Shown here in pieces: positions 8,070 through 16,263 of a stretch of DNA of 64,000 bases. Each line of letters starts with the position of its first letter. Positions within the stretch are counted from its first letter, which is position 1. The translations under genes and the position numbers were made by a program. The notes beneath the pieces were generated by a model. The model made no database searches and was not told the origin of the DNA. It worked only from the letters and a program-made list of their open reading frames with translations. Source of the DNA: Thiodiazotropha sp040506275 (lineage in GTDB: Bacteria; Pseudomonadota; Gammaproteobacteria; Chromatiales; Chromatiaceae); the NCBI GenBank assembly GCA_040506275.1, contig JBEVXD010000001.1, positions 856,601 to 920,600 on the forward strand. The letters run 5' to 3'.

Positions 8070-9641
8070 ATGAGCCAAGTTGTCGATGACATTAAACCCA
8101 GTTATCCCTTGTTTCGTACTGACGAATACATTGAGACACTAAAAAACAAACAGGAAGCTTTTGAAGAGAAGCATCCTAACGAAAAGATTCAGGAAGTTTT
8201 CCAGTGGACAACCACTGAAGAGTACAAAGAGCTAAACTTCAATCGTTCAGCCCTGACTGTAAACCCAGCTAAGGCATGCCAACCACTTGGTGCAGTGCTT
8301 TGTGCCCTTGGTTTTGAAAAGACCTTGCCATATGTGCATGGTTCACAGGGTTGTGTAGCTTATTTCCGTACCTACTTTAACCGTCATTTTAAAGAGCCTG
8401 TAGCTTGTGTTTCCGACTCAATGACTGAAGATGCGGCAGTATTCGGTGGACAGAAAAACATGTTTGCTGGACTGGAAAATGCCAAAGCACTCTACAAGCC
8501 AGAGATGATTGCTGTCTCTACTACTTGTATGGCTGAGGTTATCGGTGATGACCTGAATGCCTTCATTGGTAATGCCAAGAAGGAAGGCCATATCGAACAG
8601 GAATTTCCAACACCTTTTGCACATACGCCAAGTTTTGTGGGCTCCCACACAACCGGTTGGGATAACATGTTTGAAGGTATTCAGCGTTATTTCACGCTGA
8701 ACTACATGGAAGATAAAGAAGTTGGTAGTAATGGCAAGATCAATATCGTGCCTGGTTTCGAGACCTATCTTGGTAACTATCGTGTAATGAAGCGCATGAT
8801 GGAAGAGATGGATGTCGATTATAGCCTGCTGTGTGATCCTACAGACGTACTTGATACACCCGCAGACGGTGAATTCCGTATGTATGATGGCGGCACAACG
8901 ATCGATGAAGTGAAAGATGCGCCGAATGCTATCGATACGCTATATCTGCAGCCTTGGCAGTCAGTAAAAAGCCGTAAATTCACCAAAAATACCTGGAAAC
9001 ACCCTGCGACTGATATTGCCATCCCAATGGGACTGGAAGCCACAGATGAATTCCTGATGAAGGTATCTGAACTTACCGGTAAGCCAATATCTGAGTCTCT
9101 GACCCGTGAGCGCGGTGTTCTGGTTGACATGATGACCGATAGCCATGCTTGGTTACATGGCAAGAAGTTTGGAATCTACGGTGATGCTGACTTCGTTATG
9201 GGTATGGCCAAGTTTCTGCTTGAGTTAGGTGCTGAACCTACCCAGGTTCTCTGTAACCATGCTAACAAGCGTTGGAAAAAGGCGATGGAAAAGATCTTGG
9301 CTGACTCTCCTTATGGGCAGAACAGCGAAGTTCATATCGGTAAGGATCTGTGGCATTTCCGCTCACTGATGTTCACCAATAAGCCCGATTTCATGATCGG
9401 CAACTCTTATGGCAAGTTCATCCAGCGCGATACCTTGCACAAGGGTAAAGAGCATGAGGTACCTCTGATTCGTATCGGTTTTCCGATCTTTGATCGCCAC
9501 CACATGCATCGTGATACTACCTTGGGTTACGAAGGTGGCATATATATGTTGAAGATGTTGGTTAACTCTGTACTAGAGCGTCTTGATGAAGAGACTCGCG
9601 GTATGGGTACCACAGACTACAACTACGATCTGGTACGTTAG
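8070..9641 (+). CDS. nifK: Nitrogenase molybdenum-iron protein beta chain
   Basis: NifK pairs with NifD in the alpha2-beta2 dinitrogenase and shares the P-cluster. At 523 residues it has the long form typical of gammaproteobacteria. P-cluster cysteines are visible in NPAKACQPLGA and HGSQGCVAYF, with the third in STTCMAEVIGDD. The C-terminus TTDYNYDLVR is the conserved family ending that docks against NifD. It is translated from its own ribosome site after the duplicated leader element. Confidence 0.99.
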   Translation: MSQVVDDIKPSYPLFRTDEYIETLKNKQEAFEEKHPNEKIQEVFQWTTTEEYKELNFNRSALTVNPAKACQPLGAVLCALGFEKTLPYVHGSQGCVAYFRTYFNRHFKEPVACVSDSMTEDAAVFGGQKNMFAGLENAKALYKPEMIAVSTTCMAEVIGDDLNAFIGNAKKEGHIEQEFPTPFAHTPSFVGSHTTGWDNMFEGIQRYFTLNYMEDKEVGSNGKINIVPGFETYLGNYRVMKRMMEEMDVDYSLLCDPTDVLDTPADGEFRMYDGGTTIDEVKDAPNAIDTLYLQPWQSVKSRKFTKNTWKHPATDIAIPMGLEATDEFLMKVSELTGKPISESLTRERGVLVDMMTDSHAWLHGKKFGIYGDADFVMGMAKFLLELGAEPTQVLCNHANKRWKKAMEKILADSPYGQNSEVHIGKDLWHFRSLMFTNKPDFMIGNSYGKFIQRDTLHKGKEHEVPLIRIGFPIFDRHHMHRDTTLGYEGGIYMLKMLVNSVLERLDEETRGMGTTDYNYDLVR

Positions 9642-9689
9642 TACTCCTTAGCTAGTACGAGTTTTGAGTGTTGCCTTCTGAGTTGTCAT

Positions 9690-9711
9690 GCGGCGGGTAC
9701 AAGCCCGCCGC
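9690..9711 (+). terminator. Strong hairpin after nifK
   Basis: The 8-bp GC stem GCGGCGGG/CCCGCCGC, extended by GAGTTG/CAACTC outside (9680-9718), follows the nifK stop by 48 bases. Without a T-run it may act as a stability or attenuation element between nifHDK and nifT. Confidence 0.55.
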
Positions 9712-9768
9712 TCAACTCTGGACTGATATTCAGATACTCTATTTGATGAATGAAGTGAGGTAACCAAC

Positions 9769-9984
9769 GTGCCTAATGTAATGATACGTGTGAAAGATAA
9801 TGGCGCACTTTTATTCTACATCGCAAAGAAAGACCAGGAAGATGAAATCGCGAAAGTAGAGAAAGACAGCGAAACCGAGTGGGGCGGGGAGGTCGAGTTG
9901 ACAGATGGTACAAAGTACTACATCGACCCGATCAGTCCACCCCCATCTTTTCCTACGACCCTACGATTTAAACGTGCCGAATAG
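9769..9984 (+). CDS. nifT: NifT/FixU family protein
   Basis: This 71-residue protein has the NifT pattern: MPNVMIRV at the start, DGTKYYIDP in the centre and LRFKR at the end. It starts with GTG, with GAGG 9 bases upstream. Its location directly after nifK is the classical one. The precise role in nitrogenase maturation is not established; mutants in other bacteria have little phenotype. Confidence 0.93.
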   Translation: MPNVMIRVKDNGALLFYIAKKDQEDEIAKVEKDSETEWGGEVELTDGTKYYIDPISPPPSFPTTLRFKRAE

Positions 9985-10003
9985 TTGTAATTAGGAGATT
10001 GTC

Positions 10004-10198
10004 ATGGCTTTTCAGATTGTACGAGATATTTGTACCGCATGTGGTGATTGTGAACCAGTTTGTCCTACTCAGTCGATTGTACCCTTCAAAGGGGTATACA
10101 AAATCGAGGAAGAGACCTGTACTGAATGCGACGGTGACCACGATCTTCCTCAGTGTCTTGATGTCTGTATGGAAGATGACTGCATTATTCAAGTTTAA
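10004..10198 (+). CDS. 2[4Fe-4S] ferredoxin, nif-associated
   Basis: This 64-residue bacterial-type ferredoxin has a first cluster motif CTACGDCEPVCP and a second with the longer spacing C-x2-C-x8-C-x3-C (CTECDGDH..CLDVC). The second motif is typical of nif-linked FdxN-like and Alvin-type ferredoxins. It probably delivers low-potential electrons to nitrogenase or to cofactor assembly. It lies 19 bases after nifT with a clear AGGAG. Confidence 0.92.
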   Translation: MAFQIVRDICTACGDCEPVCPTQSIVPFKGVYKIEEETCTECDGDHDLPQCLDVCMEDDCIIQV

Positions 10199-10395
10199 AC
10201 AGTCATAGATCATCAGTATATTGCCGCGAGCACATGGAAATTACTGCGTATAACTGCAGATATATGATCTTAAAAGTCTTATATATGCATTACAGTGATT
10301 AGTGTCATTCGCGGCTTATTTATGGTCCTTCAGGGACGATGGACCGCAATGAAATAAGTGGATTATACCATCTACGAGAAATATAGGAGTGATAT

Positions 10396-11100
10396 ATGAG
10401 CGCTTCACCCATCTCCGAGGAGATTGCATTACGTATCGGACTGGCTGCGAGAGAGCTACCGGATACAGATCCAGCTCGTTTACTTCGTGTTCTCGGTGAC
10501 GCCATCGGCCTTCCTCCGACAGCTAAAAAACTGTCTTCACTCAAGGTTAAAGAGCTTAAGTCAGCTGCAGATGGTGAATTATCAGATTGTGATAATGCTG
10601 CGATTAAATCAGCGCTAGCTTACCTTAAGGGTGAGCACGATGTCACAAGCGAACCTCTACCTGAGATTGAGGAATATCAGGAAGGGGATATGCCTAACAG
10701 TATTAGAGTTGCATTTGCCTCCAATAAGTCATCCATGCTGGATGGCCATTTTGGATCCTGCCGTCGATTCCTCATCTATCAAATCTCTTCGGATGCAAGC
10801 CGGTTAGTTGATATAAGAACTGTCGACCAAAGTGCAGAGGTCGATGATAAGAATGCCTATCGCGTAACCTTTATAGAAGATTGCCAGTTGTTGTTTGTAG
10901 GCTCTATTGGCGGGCCAGCTGCAGCCAAGGTTGTTAGAGCGAATGTCCACCCTATAAAAAAACCTCAAGCAGGCCCAATTAGTGATGAAATAGCATCACT
11001 ACAAAGTGCGATTGGCAATGATGCGTCACCATGGCTGGCGAAAGTGATGGGGCAGGATCCAGAAGAGCGGATTCGTTTTGAGCAGGAACTTGAGGCATGA
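10396..11100 (+). CDS. nafY: NafY-like FeMo-cofactor/apodinitrogenase binding protein
   Basis: In A. vinelandii NafY (gamma) holds apo-NifDK and binds FeMo-co during maturation. The 234 residues have two parts. An N-terminal helical domain (about 1-85, beginning SASPISEEIALRIGLAARELPD) matches the apodinitrogenase-binding half. A C-terminal NifX/NifB-like domain contains MLDGHFGSCRRFLIYQI, whose His is the expected cofactor-binding residue. The length fits NafY rather than NifX. Its stop overlaps the next start by ATGA, so it begins a tightly coupled set of three genes. Confidence 0.88.
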   Translation: MSASPISEEIALRIGLAARELPDTDPARLLRVLGDAIGLPPTAKKLSSLKVKELKSAADGELSDCDNAAIKSALAYLKGEHDVTSEPLPEIEEYQEGDMPNSIRVAFASNKSSMLDGHFGSCRRFLIYQISSDASRLVDIRTVDQSAEVDDKNAYRVTFIEDCQLLFVGSIGGPAAAKVVRANVHPIKKPQAGPISDEIASLQSAIGNDASPWLAKVMGQDPEERIRFEQELEA

Positions 11101-11363
11101 TTACTCAAACACAAGTAGAGAACATTGGTAACTTGTTAACACAAGGAGTATTTGATGAATCAACCATTGTTGATCTACGTAAGCAGTTTCCAGATATACA
11201 TTTCACATACTGTATGGATGACGATGTTATTGCTGCATCGCCTCTACATGAGTCAGAAACCTTCAATCTCTACTTGATCGATAGTCGCAATCACTGCCTC
11301 AGTTTTACTCAGGATTTGGATGTAGCTACGGGTATTGTGGTAGCAGAGATAGAAGAAGCGTGA
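11097..11363 (+). CDS. DUF6129-like nif-associated protein
   Basis: This 88-residue protein contains FPDIHFTYCMDDDV, FNLYLIDSRNHCLSFT and DVATGIVVAE, a pattern found in small proteins between nafY/nifX-like and lrv genes of diazotrophs, which I associate with DUF6129. It is coupled by 4-base overlaps to nafY (ATGA) and to lrv (GTGA). The biochemical role is unknown. Confidence 0.75.
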   Translation: MITQTQVENIGNLLTQGVFDESTIVDLRKQFPDIHFTYCMDDDVIAASPLHESETFNLYLIDSRNHCLSFTQDLDVATGIVVAEIEEA

Positions 11364-12115
11364 CAGTTGAATTAATGGCACAGGATAATGTAGGTATACC
11401 TACGGCTGATTGCAGCACTTGTCCACATCGTGATGACAGGTTGAAAACTGGTAGATGTAATCCCGGTGACATCTGTGTACGCGTAATGAGTGGACGTCAG
11501 ATTGAGCGATTCTTTAAAGCAAATCCTGATCTGGCAGAAGCCTATGCCGGCGATGAGTTCTGGGAACGACGAGCAATAGCAGCCCGCTACTTATCGCAAC
11601 AGCGCTTGCTACAGATGCTTGATGATCCCGATGAAGTAGTCCGCAGAGTACTGGCATATCGAATTCCAATTGAAGAACTTCAACCTTTGATTAATGATCA
11701 AGATAGAGAAGTCAGGATCACAGTCGCTGACAGACTACCCAACGCACTTCTTGAAAAGATGGTTAAGGATGACGATTACATGGTCAGACATACAGTAGCA
11801 AAACGTCTTCTGCCAGGTAGGTTATTTCGGATGATTCTTGATAAAGACCGGGATGTCCGAAAAACTGTTGCCAGTCGCCTTCCGGTCGAAAGTATTGGCT
11901 TAATGATGAACGACCCTGAACCAGAAGTGCGCTTGGTAGTTGCTGAACGTCATGACAAAGCTGGTCTTGGTCAATTGTTGTCTGATAGCGATTGGCGTGT
12001 CCGGTTAGTTGCCTGTCAACGCGCGCCACTAAATCAGCTTTCTCAAATGCTTGACGATGAAGATGATGACGTAAGACGTGTCGCAGAATTAAGGCTTTCA
12101 GAACAACAGGATTAA
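11360..12115 (+). CDS. lrv: 4Fe-4S leucine-rich repeat variant (LRV) protein
   Basis: The 251-residue protein has four N-terminal cysteines (Cys18, 21, 33, 39) that bind a [4Fe-4S] cluster in the A. vinelandii LRV protein. About eight 24-residue helical repeats of the form LxxMLxDxDxxVRxxVAxRLP follow to the C-terminus. GTG is the start, overlapping the previous stop. lrv genes accompany nif clusters, but their task is unknown; the fold suggests protein binding. Confidence 0.9.
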   Translation: MTVELMAQDNVGIPTADCSTCPHRDDRLKTGRCNPGDICVRVMSGRQIERFFKANPDLAEAYAGDEFWERRAIAARYLSQQRLLQMLDDPDEVVRRVLAYRIPIEELQPLINDQDREVRITVADRLPNALLEKMVKDDDYMVRHTVAKRLLPGRLFRMILDKDRDVRKTVASRLPVESIGLMMNDPEPEVRLVVAERHDKAGLGQLLSDSDWRVRLVACQRAPLNQLSQMLDDEDDDVRRVAELRLSEQQD

Positions 12116-12120
12116 TTCGA

Positions 12121-13116
12121 ATGCATCCATTTGCTAAATATATTCAGATACTAGGGAAGGGGAAAAATGGTATGCGCCCTCTGTCACGAGATGAGGCGTA
12201 CGAGGCAATGAACATGATTGCCTGTTACGATGTAGAGCCGGAACAGATCGGTGCATTTTTGATGCTGATGCGTGTCAAGGAGGAGACTGCAGATGAAGTT
12301 GCAGGATTTACGCAAGCACTTAAAGAGAGCCTGCCTATTGGTAATCAAGCTCCTACACCATCCATAGATTGGGCAGCCTATGCAGGTAAAAAACGACAAC
12401 TACCCTGGTTTTTACTTGCTGCACTGATTTTGTCAAAACGTGGTTATCCTGTGTTTATGCATGGGATGAGTCGTAGTGATGATCGAGTATATGTCCCAGA
12501 AGCACTGGATGCCCTGGATATGTCGACTGCAAACTCTATACAAGAGGCTCAAAAGCAACTCGATGATCATGGGTTTTCATACTTACCAATCAGCAAGCTA
12601 TCGCCTCTTGCATCTCAATTGATTGCAACACGTGACCTTTTTGGATTACGTCCACCCCTACATACCGTAGTTAGAATGTTAAACCCCTTGTCTGCACCAC
12701 TCAGTCTTATGGGAGTGTTCCACCCAAACTTTGCAGCAATACATCAACAGGCTGCACTTATGCTTGAACAACCAAATTCCATGATTTGCAAAGGAGAGGG
12801 TGGTGAGTTTGAACGAATACCCGACCGTGCAGTAGAACTCAATGGTGTAACAGACGGAAACGGGTGGTTGGAGACTTGGCCCTATCGAGTAAAGCCTGGT
12901 CTTCAGATCAAACAAGAGCGCCTCAATCTTAACCACTTCAGATCGGTATGGGATGGTGAAGCTGAAGATGCTTATGGAGAGTTAGCTGTAACCGGTACAC
13001 TTGCATTAGTTATCAGATCGCTTGGGCTGGCCGAGACAGCGAAAGAAGCACATGAAGCTGCAGATTCCTGGTGGCGGGAAAGGCATCATATCTTTGTAGC
13101 TCAGGAGGCTGTGTAA
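12121..13116 (+). CDS. TrpD2/YbiB-like glycosyl transferase family protein, nif-associated
   Basis: The 331 residues resemble anthranilate phosphoribosyltransferase. There is an N-terminal helical glycosyl-transferase domain (LSRDEAYEAMNMI through GAFLMLMRVKEETADEVAGFTQAL). A larger C-terminal domain follows, with MHGMSRSDDRVYVPEALDALDM and RDLFGLRPPLHTVVRMLNPL. It lacks the GTGGD motif of true TrpD, so it should not make tryptophan precursors; YbiB-type proteins bind nucleic acid. It lies 5 bases after lrv and overlaps the next gene by one base. Confidence 0.82.
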   Translation: MHPFAKYIQILGKGKNGMRPLSRDEAYEAMNMIACYDVEPEQIGAFLMLMRVKEETADEVAGFTQALKESLPIGNQAPTPSIDWAAYAGKKRQLPWFLLAALILSKRGYPVFMHGMSRSDDRVYVPEALDALDMSTANSIQEAQKQLDDHGFSYLPISKLSPLASQLIATRDLFGLRPPLHTVVRMLNPLSAPLSLMGVFHPNFAAIHQQAALMLEQPNSMICKGEGGEFERIPDRAVELNGVTDGNGWLETWPYRVKPGLQIKQERLNLNHFRSVWDGEAEDAYGELAVTGTLALVIRSLGLAETAKEAHEAADSWWRERHHIFVAQEAV

Positions 13117-14066
13117 TGAGTGCCCCGTTAGCAAAACCTGAAGAACTTGCCATGCTTTGTCTCTCTTATGATATAACCAATGATGATATCGGAGGATTGT
13201 CTAAGGAGGTCAATAAATTGATGCCTGATCTTAATTTTGCCCATGTTGTTACACGAGGTAACTGGTATCGATTGGGTGGTGTTGTAGATTCAAAGTATCA
13301 ACCTATCTCCCAGAATATTGCTCAGTGGGCAGAAACCACTTCTGATGGTGATATAGATAATCTTATCACTGAGTATATTGACGCAGGCTATTTTGCTACT
13401 CGTTTAGCTGGAAGAACACACTATTTCACAGCATCTCATGGGGATGCACCAGAACAATTTGTACAGTTGGAAATTGAAGAACTTCAAGAGGTATTGGATA
13501 GACCATTAGTGGAGAGAGATTGGTTTCCCGAAAGCCTTGAGGAGTTTCTCGATCCACTGGATTATCCCCGTCTCGAGCCTGAACCGATCAGTAGTGCTTA
13601 TTTGCAATTTCGGCGTATTACTCCCATAGAAGGTTTAGTAACAGAGAAAGCAAAGGAAAACCGCTCGATTAAAAATCTAAAGCGGTTTTTCACTGATTGG
13701 CAGGTAAGCAGTGCTGGTGCACAGAATGTCTTTTGTAAGCATTGGATGCTAGCCCTAAGAGAGTATCAGGGCAGTGATGGTGAGTTTCAACTCAGTGCCA
13801 AACCGTACAGTACTTTTCAGGGAAATCAGACAATTGCCAGATTAACCGGTTCTCCACATGGATCAGAACTGGCAAATGCTATTCATGGGTATGACCGTCA
13901 GGCCGGATATCCATTTGCCTGGTTCTTTAATATGTTAAGTAGCAAATCAGATAACTATGCGCTAGCAGATGCTGTTTTAAAAGATCAAATGGGAGCATTT
14001 GACTACCTGCCTCCCAGAGATTTACAAGTACTTCGGGAGTGGGAATTAAATCCCTACGGAGTATAG
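13116..14066 (+). CDS. Uncharacterised protein ending the nifHDK-lrv operon
   Basis: The start is the ATG of TAATG at 13116 (316 residues), with CAGGAGG about 12 bases upstream. An in-frame start further up lies within the TrpD2-like gene. I recognise no family. The protein is soluble, with an acidic middle (WFPESLEEFLDPLDYPRLEPEP) and a C-terminal part rich in aromatic residues. Coupling to the TrpD2-like gene argues for a shared nif-linked role, which remains unknown. Confidence 0.7.
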   Translation: MSAPLAKPEELAMLCLSYDITNDDIGGLSKEVNKLMPDLNFAHVVTRGNWYRLGGVVDSKYQPISQNIAQWAETTSDGDIDNLITEYIDAGYFATRLAGRTHYFTASHGDAPEQFVQLEIEELQEVLDRPLVERDWFPESLEEFLDPLDYPRLEPEPISSAYLQFRRITPIEGLVTEKAKENRSIKNLKRFFTDWQVSSAGAQNVFCKHWMLALREYQGSDGEFQLSAKPYSTFQGNQTIARLTGSPHGSELANAIHGYDRQAGYPFAWFFNMLSSKSDNYALADAVLKDQMGAFDYLPPRDLQVLREWELNPYGV

Positions 14067-14139
14067 AGATAATCTCTTGAAGGATAAGGCACTCATATTA
14101 ATCCGGCATCTTAATAGGTAGGTGATACTCCTGATCTAT

Positions 14140-15603
14140 TCAGAAGTCATAAGTTAAAATATCATTGACACGACGGCAGATCTCTTTGCCGTATTCAGTC
14201 CATTGACCTTCACCCCAGTAGCGATAACAACTGGTTTGAGAAGAGAGTAGGTGAAATAGTGCATTGCGATAACGTGTATCACTGCTTAAGATCTTGGGTT
14301 CAATAATTTTTTTATAAAAGTGCGCACTTGCTTCATCCATTGGTTTAAGAACCTGTTCATATCCCTTTACCCAAGACAAGTCATTAGTCCAGCTACCTCC
14401 TTCCATATGAAACCCATGATCTTCCTTGGAAAGCTCATTGATAACTAGTTCAAGTTTTTCAGGGCCATCCCCTGGCTGCATGCAGTCCCAAATTCTTTTT
14501 TGAAAAATTGGCTGGATTTCCGGGAAATCATTTTCAGATATTCCATATGCATTTAAATGTTCTAAATACTCAGTAACATTTATAGCGGGTGTATTAGTCC
14601 AGGAACTTTCAGCTGAGACTTCTCTGTATTTGGGTGGGAACTCATTCATCATGACTCCACCATTTTCTCCATCAGCGATTTGTGTTACCAAAGGTGGGAT
14701 CTGTTTTCCAGCAAGGGTTTGCCGATTTAGACTACGTGCTTCATAGGCTGGTTGCATTTGCGCAACAAGCTTTGTATCAGAGCCCTGGGTTTTGACTATC
14801 GCAGTAATTGAAGCAGTTTCACCGGAAGCGTTTTTGCAAATCAATCTATGTGGTATATGAGGTTGTTTTGGGTTCAAACCATCTTCAAGTTGCTCCACAG
14901 TGTGTTCCTGTACCAATACCCATTTATAACCGCAATCGTTTAGCGTTTTAACAAACTCGTATGCTATATCTGGGTGATTTGGTAGCGCCATTTCAGAAGG
15001 AGAAAAACCACGTACTCTGGACAAGGCATCAAATCCAAATATAGCTGCGAAATGGTTTTGCCAAGCGCGAACATGCAGTCGATAGTCTTGAACAGGTGTG
15101 GATGGTGCAACAGAATGACCCCATGGTGCACCTAGCCATTCTACACAATGAAGGTAGTTGTCATCGCAAGTGATTCTTTTAAGACTATCAATGACATCAT
15201 CCAATCCCATTTTACGTAATCCGTGAAACAGGGTTCCAGAATATTCGAGCATTACCCTGGGATTATGACCCGCATTGACCAATCCCGGTATAATTTCACC
15301 CATTCTCTTGTAACACCAGTGAAATACACTTGCATTGTGATTGTCACCGATATCAGGGTGTTCCAACATATGCTGAAGGTTACTGATGATTTCTGCGGTT
15401 TTAAGATCATTACCACCAGCAGGTATTAGTGGTTGATGCATATGAAGAGCAATGGAATAAGCACTGCGTATGCTAGAAAAGTCAATATTACTTTGATCTA
15501 AAAAAACAGGCTGATTCTTTAGTTTATTCTGAATGTTTGATATCTCATCCTCAATGCCAGAAATATTAGGTACATTATCGATGTATTCAGCTATTGAGGA
15601 CAT
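14140..15603 (-). CDS. Glycoside hydrolase family 57 protein
   Basis: This 487-residue GH57 enzyme starts its catalytic domain with SIALHMHQPLIPAGG, the family's first conserved region. It also has GFSPSEMALPNHPD (the region with a conserved Glu) and HMEGGSWTNDLSW near the end. GH57 members act on alpha-glucans such as glycogen (amylase, amylopullulanase or branching activity); which one is not decidable here. It lies on the same strand just downstream of the glgA remnant, an arrangement typical of glycogen operons. Confidence 0.88.
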   Translation of the reverse strand: MSSIAEYIDNVPNISGIEDEISNIQNKLKNQPVFLDQSNIDFSSIRSAYSIALHMHQPLIPAGGNDLKTAEIISNLQHMLEHPDIGDNHNASVFHWCYKRMGEIIPGLVNAGHNPRVMLEYSGTLFHGLRKMGLDDVIDSLKRITCDDNYLHCVEWLGAPWGHSVAPSTPVQDYRLHVRAWQNHFAAIFGFDALSRVRGFSPSEMALPNHPDIAYEFVKTLNDCGYKWVLVQEHTVEQLEDGLNPKQPHIPHRLICKNASGETASITAIVKTQGSDTKLVAQMQPAYEARSLNRQTLAGKQIPPLVTQIADGENGGVMMNEFPPKYREVSAESSWTNTPAINVTEYLEHLNAYGISENDFPEIQPIFQKRIWDCMQPGDGPEKLELVINELSKEDHGFHMEGGSWTNDLSWVKGYEQVLKPMDEASAHFYKKIIEPKILSSDTRYRNALFHLLSSQTSCYRYWGEGQWTEYGKEICRRVNDILTYDF

Positions 15604-15630
15604 TTATTGTTCTCCAGGCGGTCTGACCAC

Positions 15631-15949
15631 CTATGAGTGTCGTATAATATTGTAAATATTTATATAGTTTTGACAGGGAATGTTCCATGAATAGTCGTAA
15701 TTCATGCCAGTTATAATGAGTTCTCTAAATCGGTCAGGATAGTCATACCAAAGTCCGATTGCGTCTTGCATCGCAGAATCAATAGCAAAAGGTTCATTTT
15801 CATAAAAAACATCACTATTTCAGGCATGTTGCTGACAATGTGCCAAATACAGTATCAGCAAGACCACTTACAGACCTGACAATTGGAACTGTGCCGTATC
15901 TAAGCGCTATCATTTGTGTCAAGCCGCAAGGCTCGAACATAGAAACTCT
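15631..15949 (-). pseudogene. glgA: Remnant of glycogen synthase (glgA), C-terminal part only
   Basis: Reading the minus strand, one frame (15949 to about 15815) encodes VSMFEPCGLTQ, then RYGTVPIVR and GLADTVFG, and ends at a TAG. A second frame, shifted by one base, continues NSDVFYENEPFA, GLWYDYPDRF and GMNYDYSWNIP, and ends at a TAG (15631-15633). These are hallmark C-terminal motifs of bacterial glycogen synthase (ADP-glucose-binding loop and the final DYSW region). The rest of the enzyme (about 380 residues) is absent and a stop precedes the first motif. It is therefore a truncated, frameshifted fossil between the GH57 and GH13 genes. Confidence 0.9.
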
Positions 15950-16263
15950 TTAAATAGACTTTAATCTTATAAATAGTTTACTATTCAAATATCATATTAA
16001 TTGATACTAATAATATAATATTCATAAAAATCATAGTATTATATGATGAAGTTTATGACATTTATCATATTTATTTAAACCTATTATCCACACTATGCTA
16101 TCTATATGTCACTATGTTCTAGTAGAGAAATTGTGCTGTAATAAACAGAACTCTTATATTGAACAGTCAATATATGAAAGAGAGAATTAGCGGTTTTTTA
16201 ATGCTTACTAAAGTATCGCCTCCTAACCTGAATAATAATTAAGAAATCTGGTAGTAAATTGAA
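15950..16263. other. AT-rich intergenic region
   Basis: Beyond the glgA remnant, the sequence up to the GH13 start is very AT-rich with no open reading frame or recognisable motif. It presumably contains the GH13 promoter and the erased part of glgA. Confidence 0.4.
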
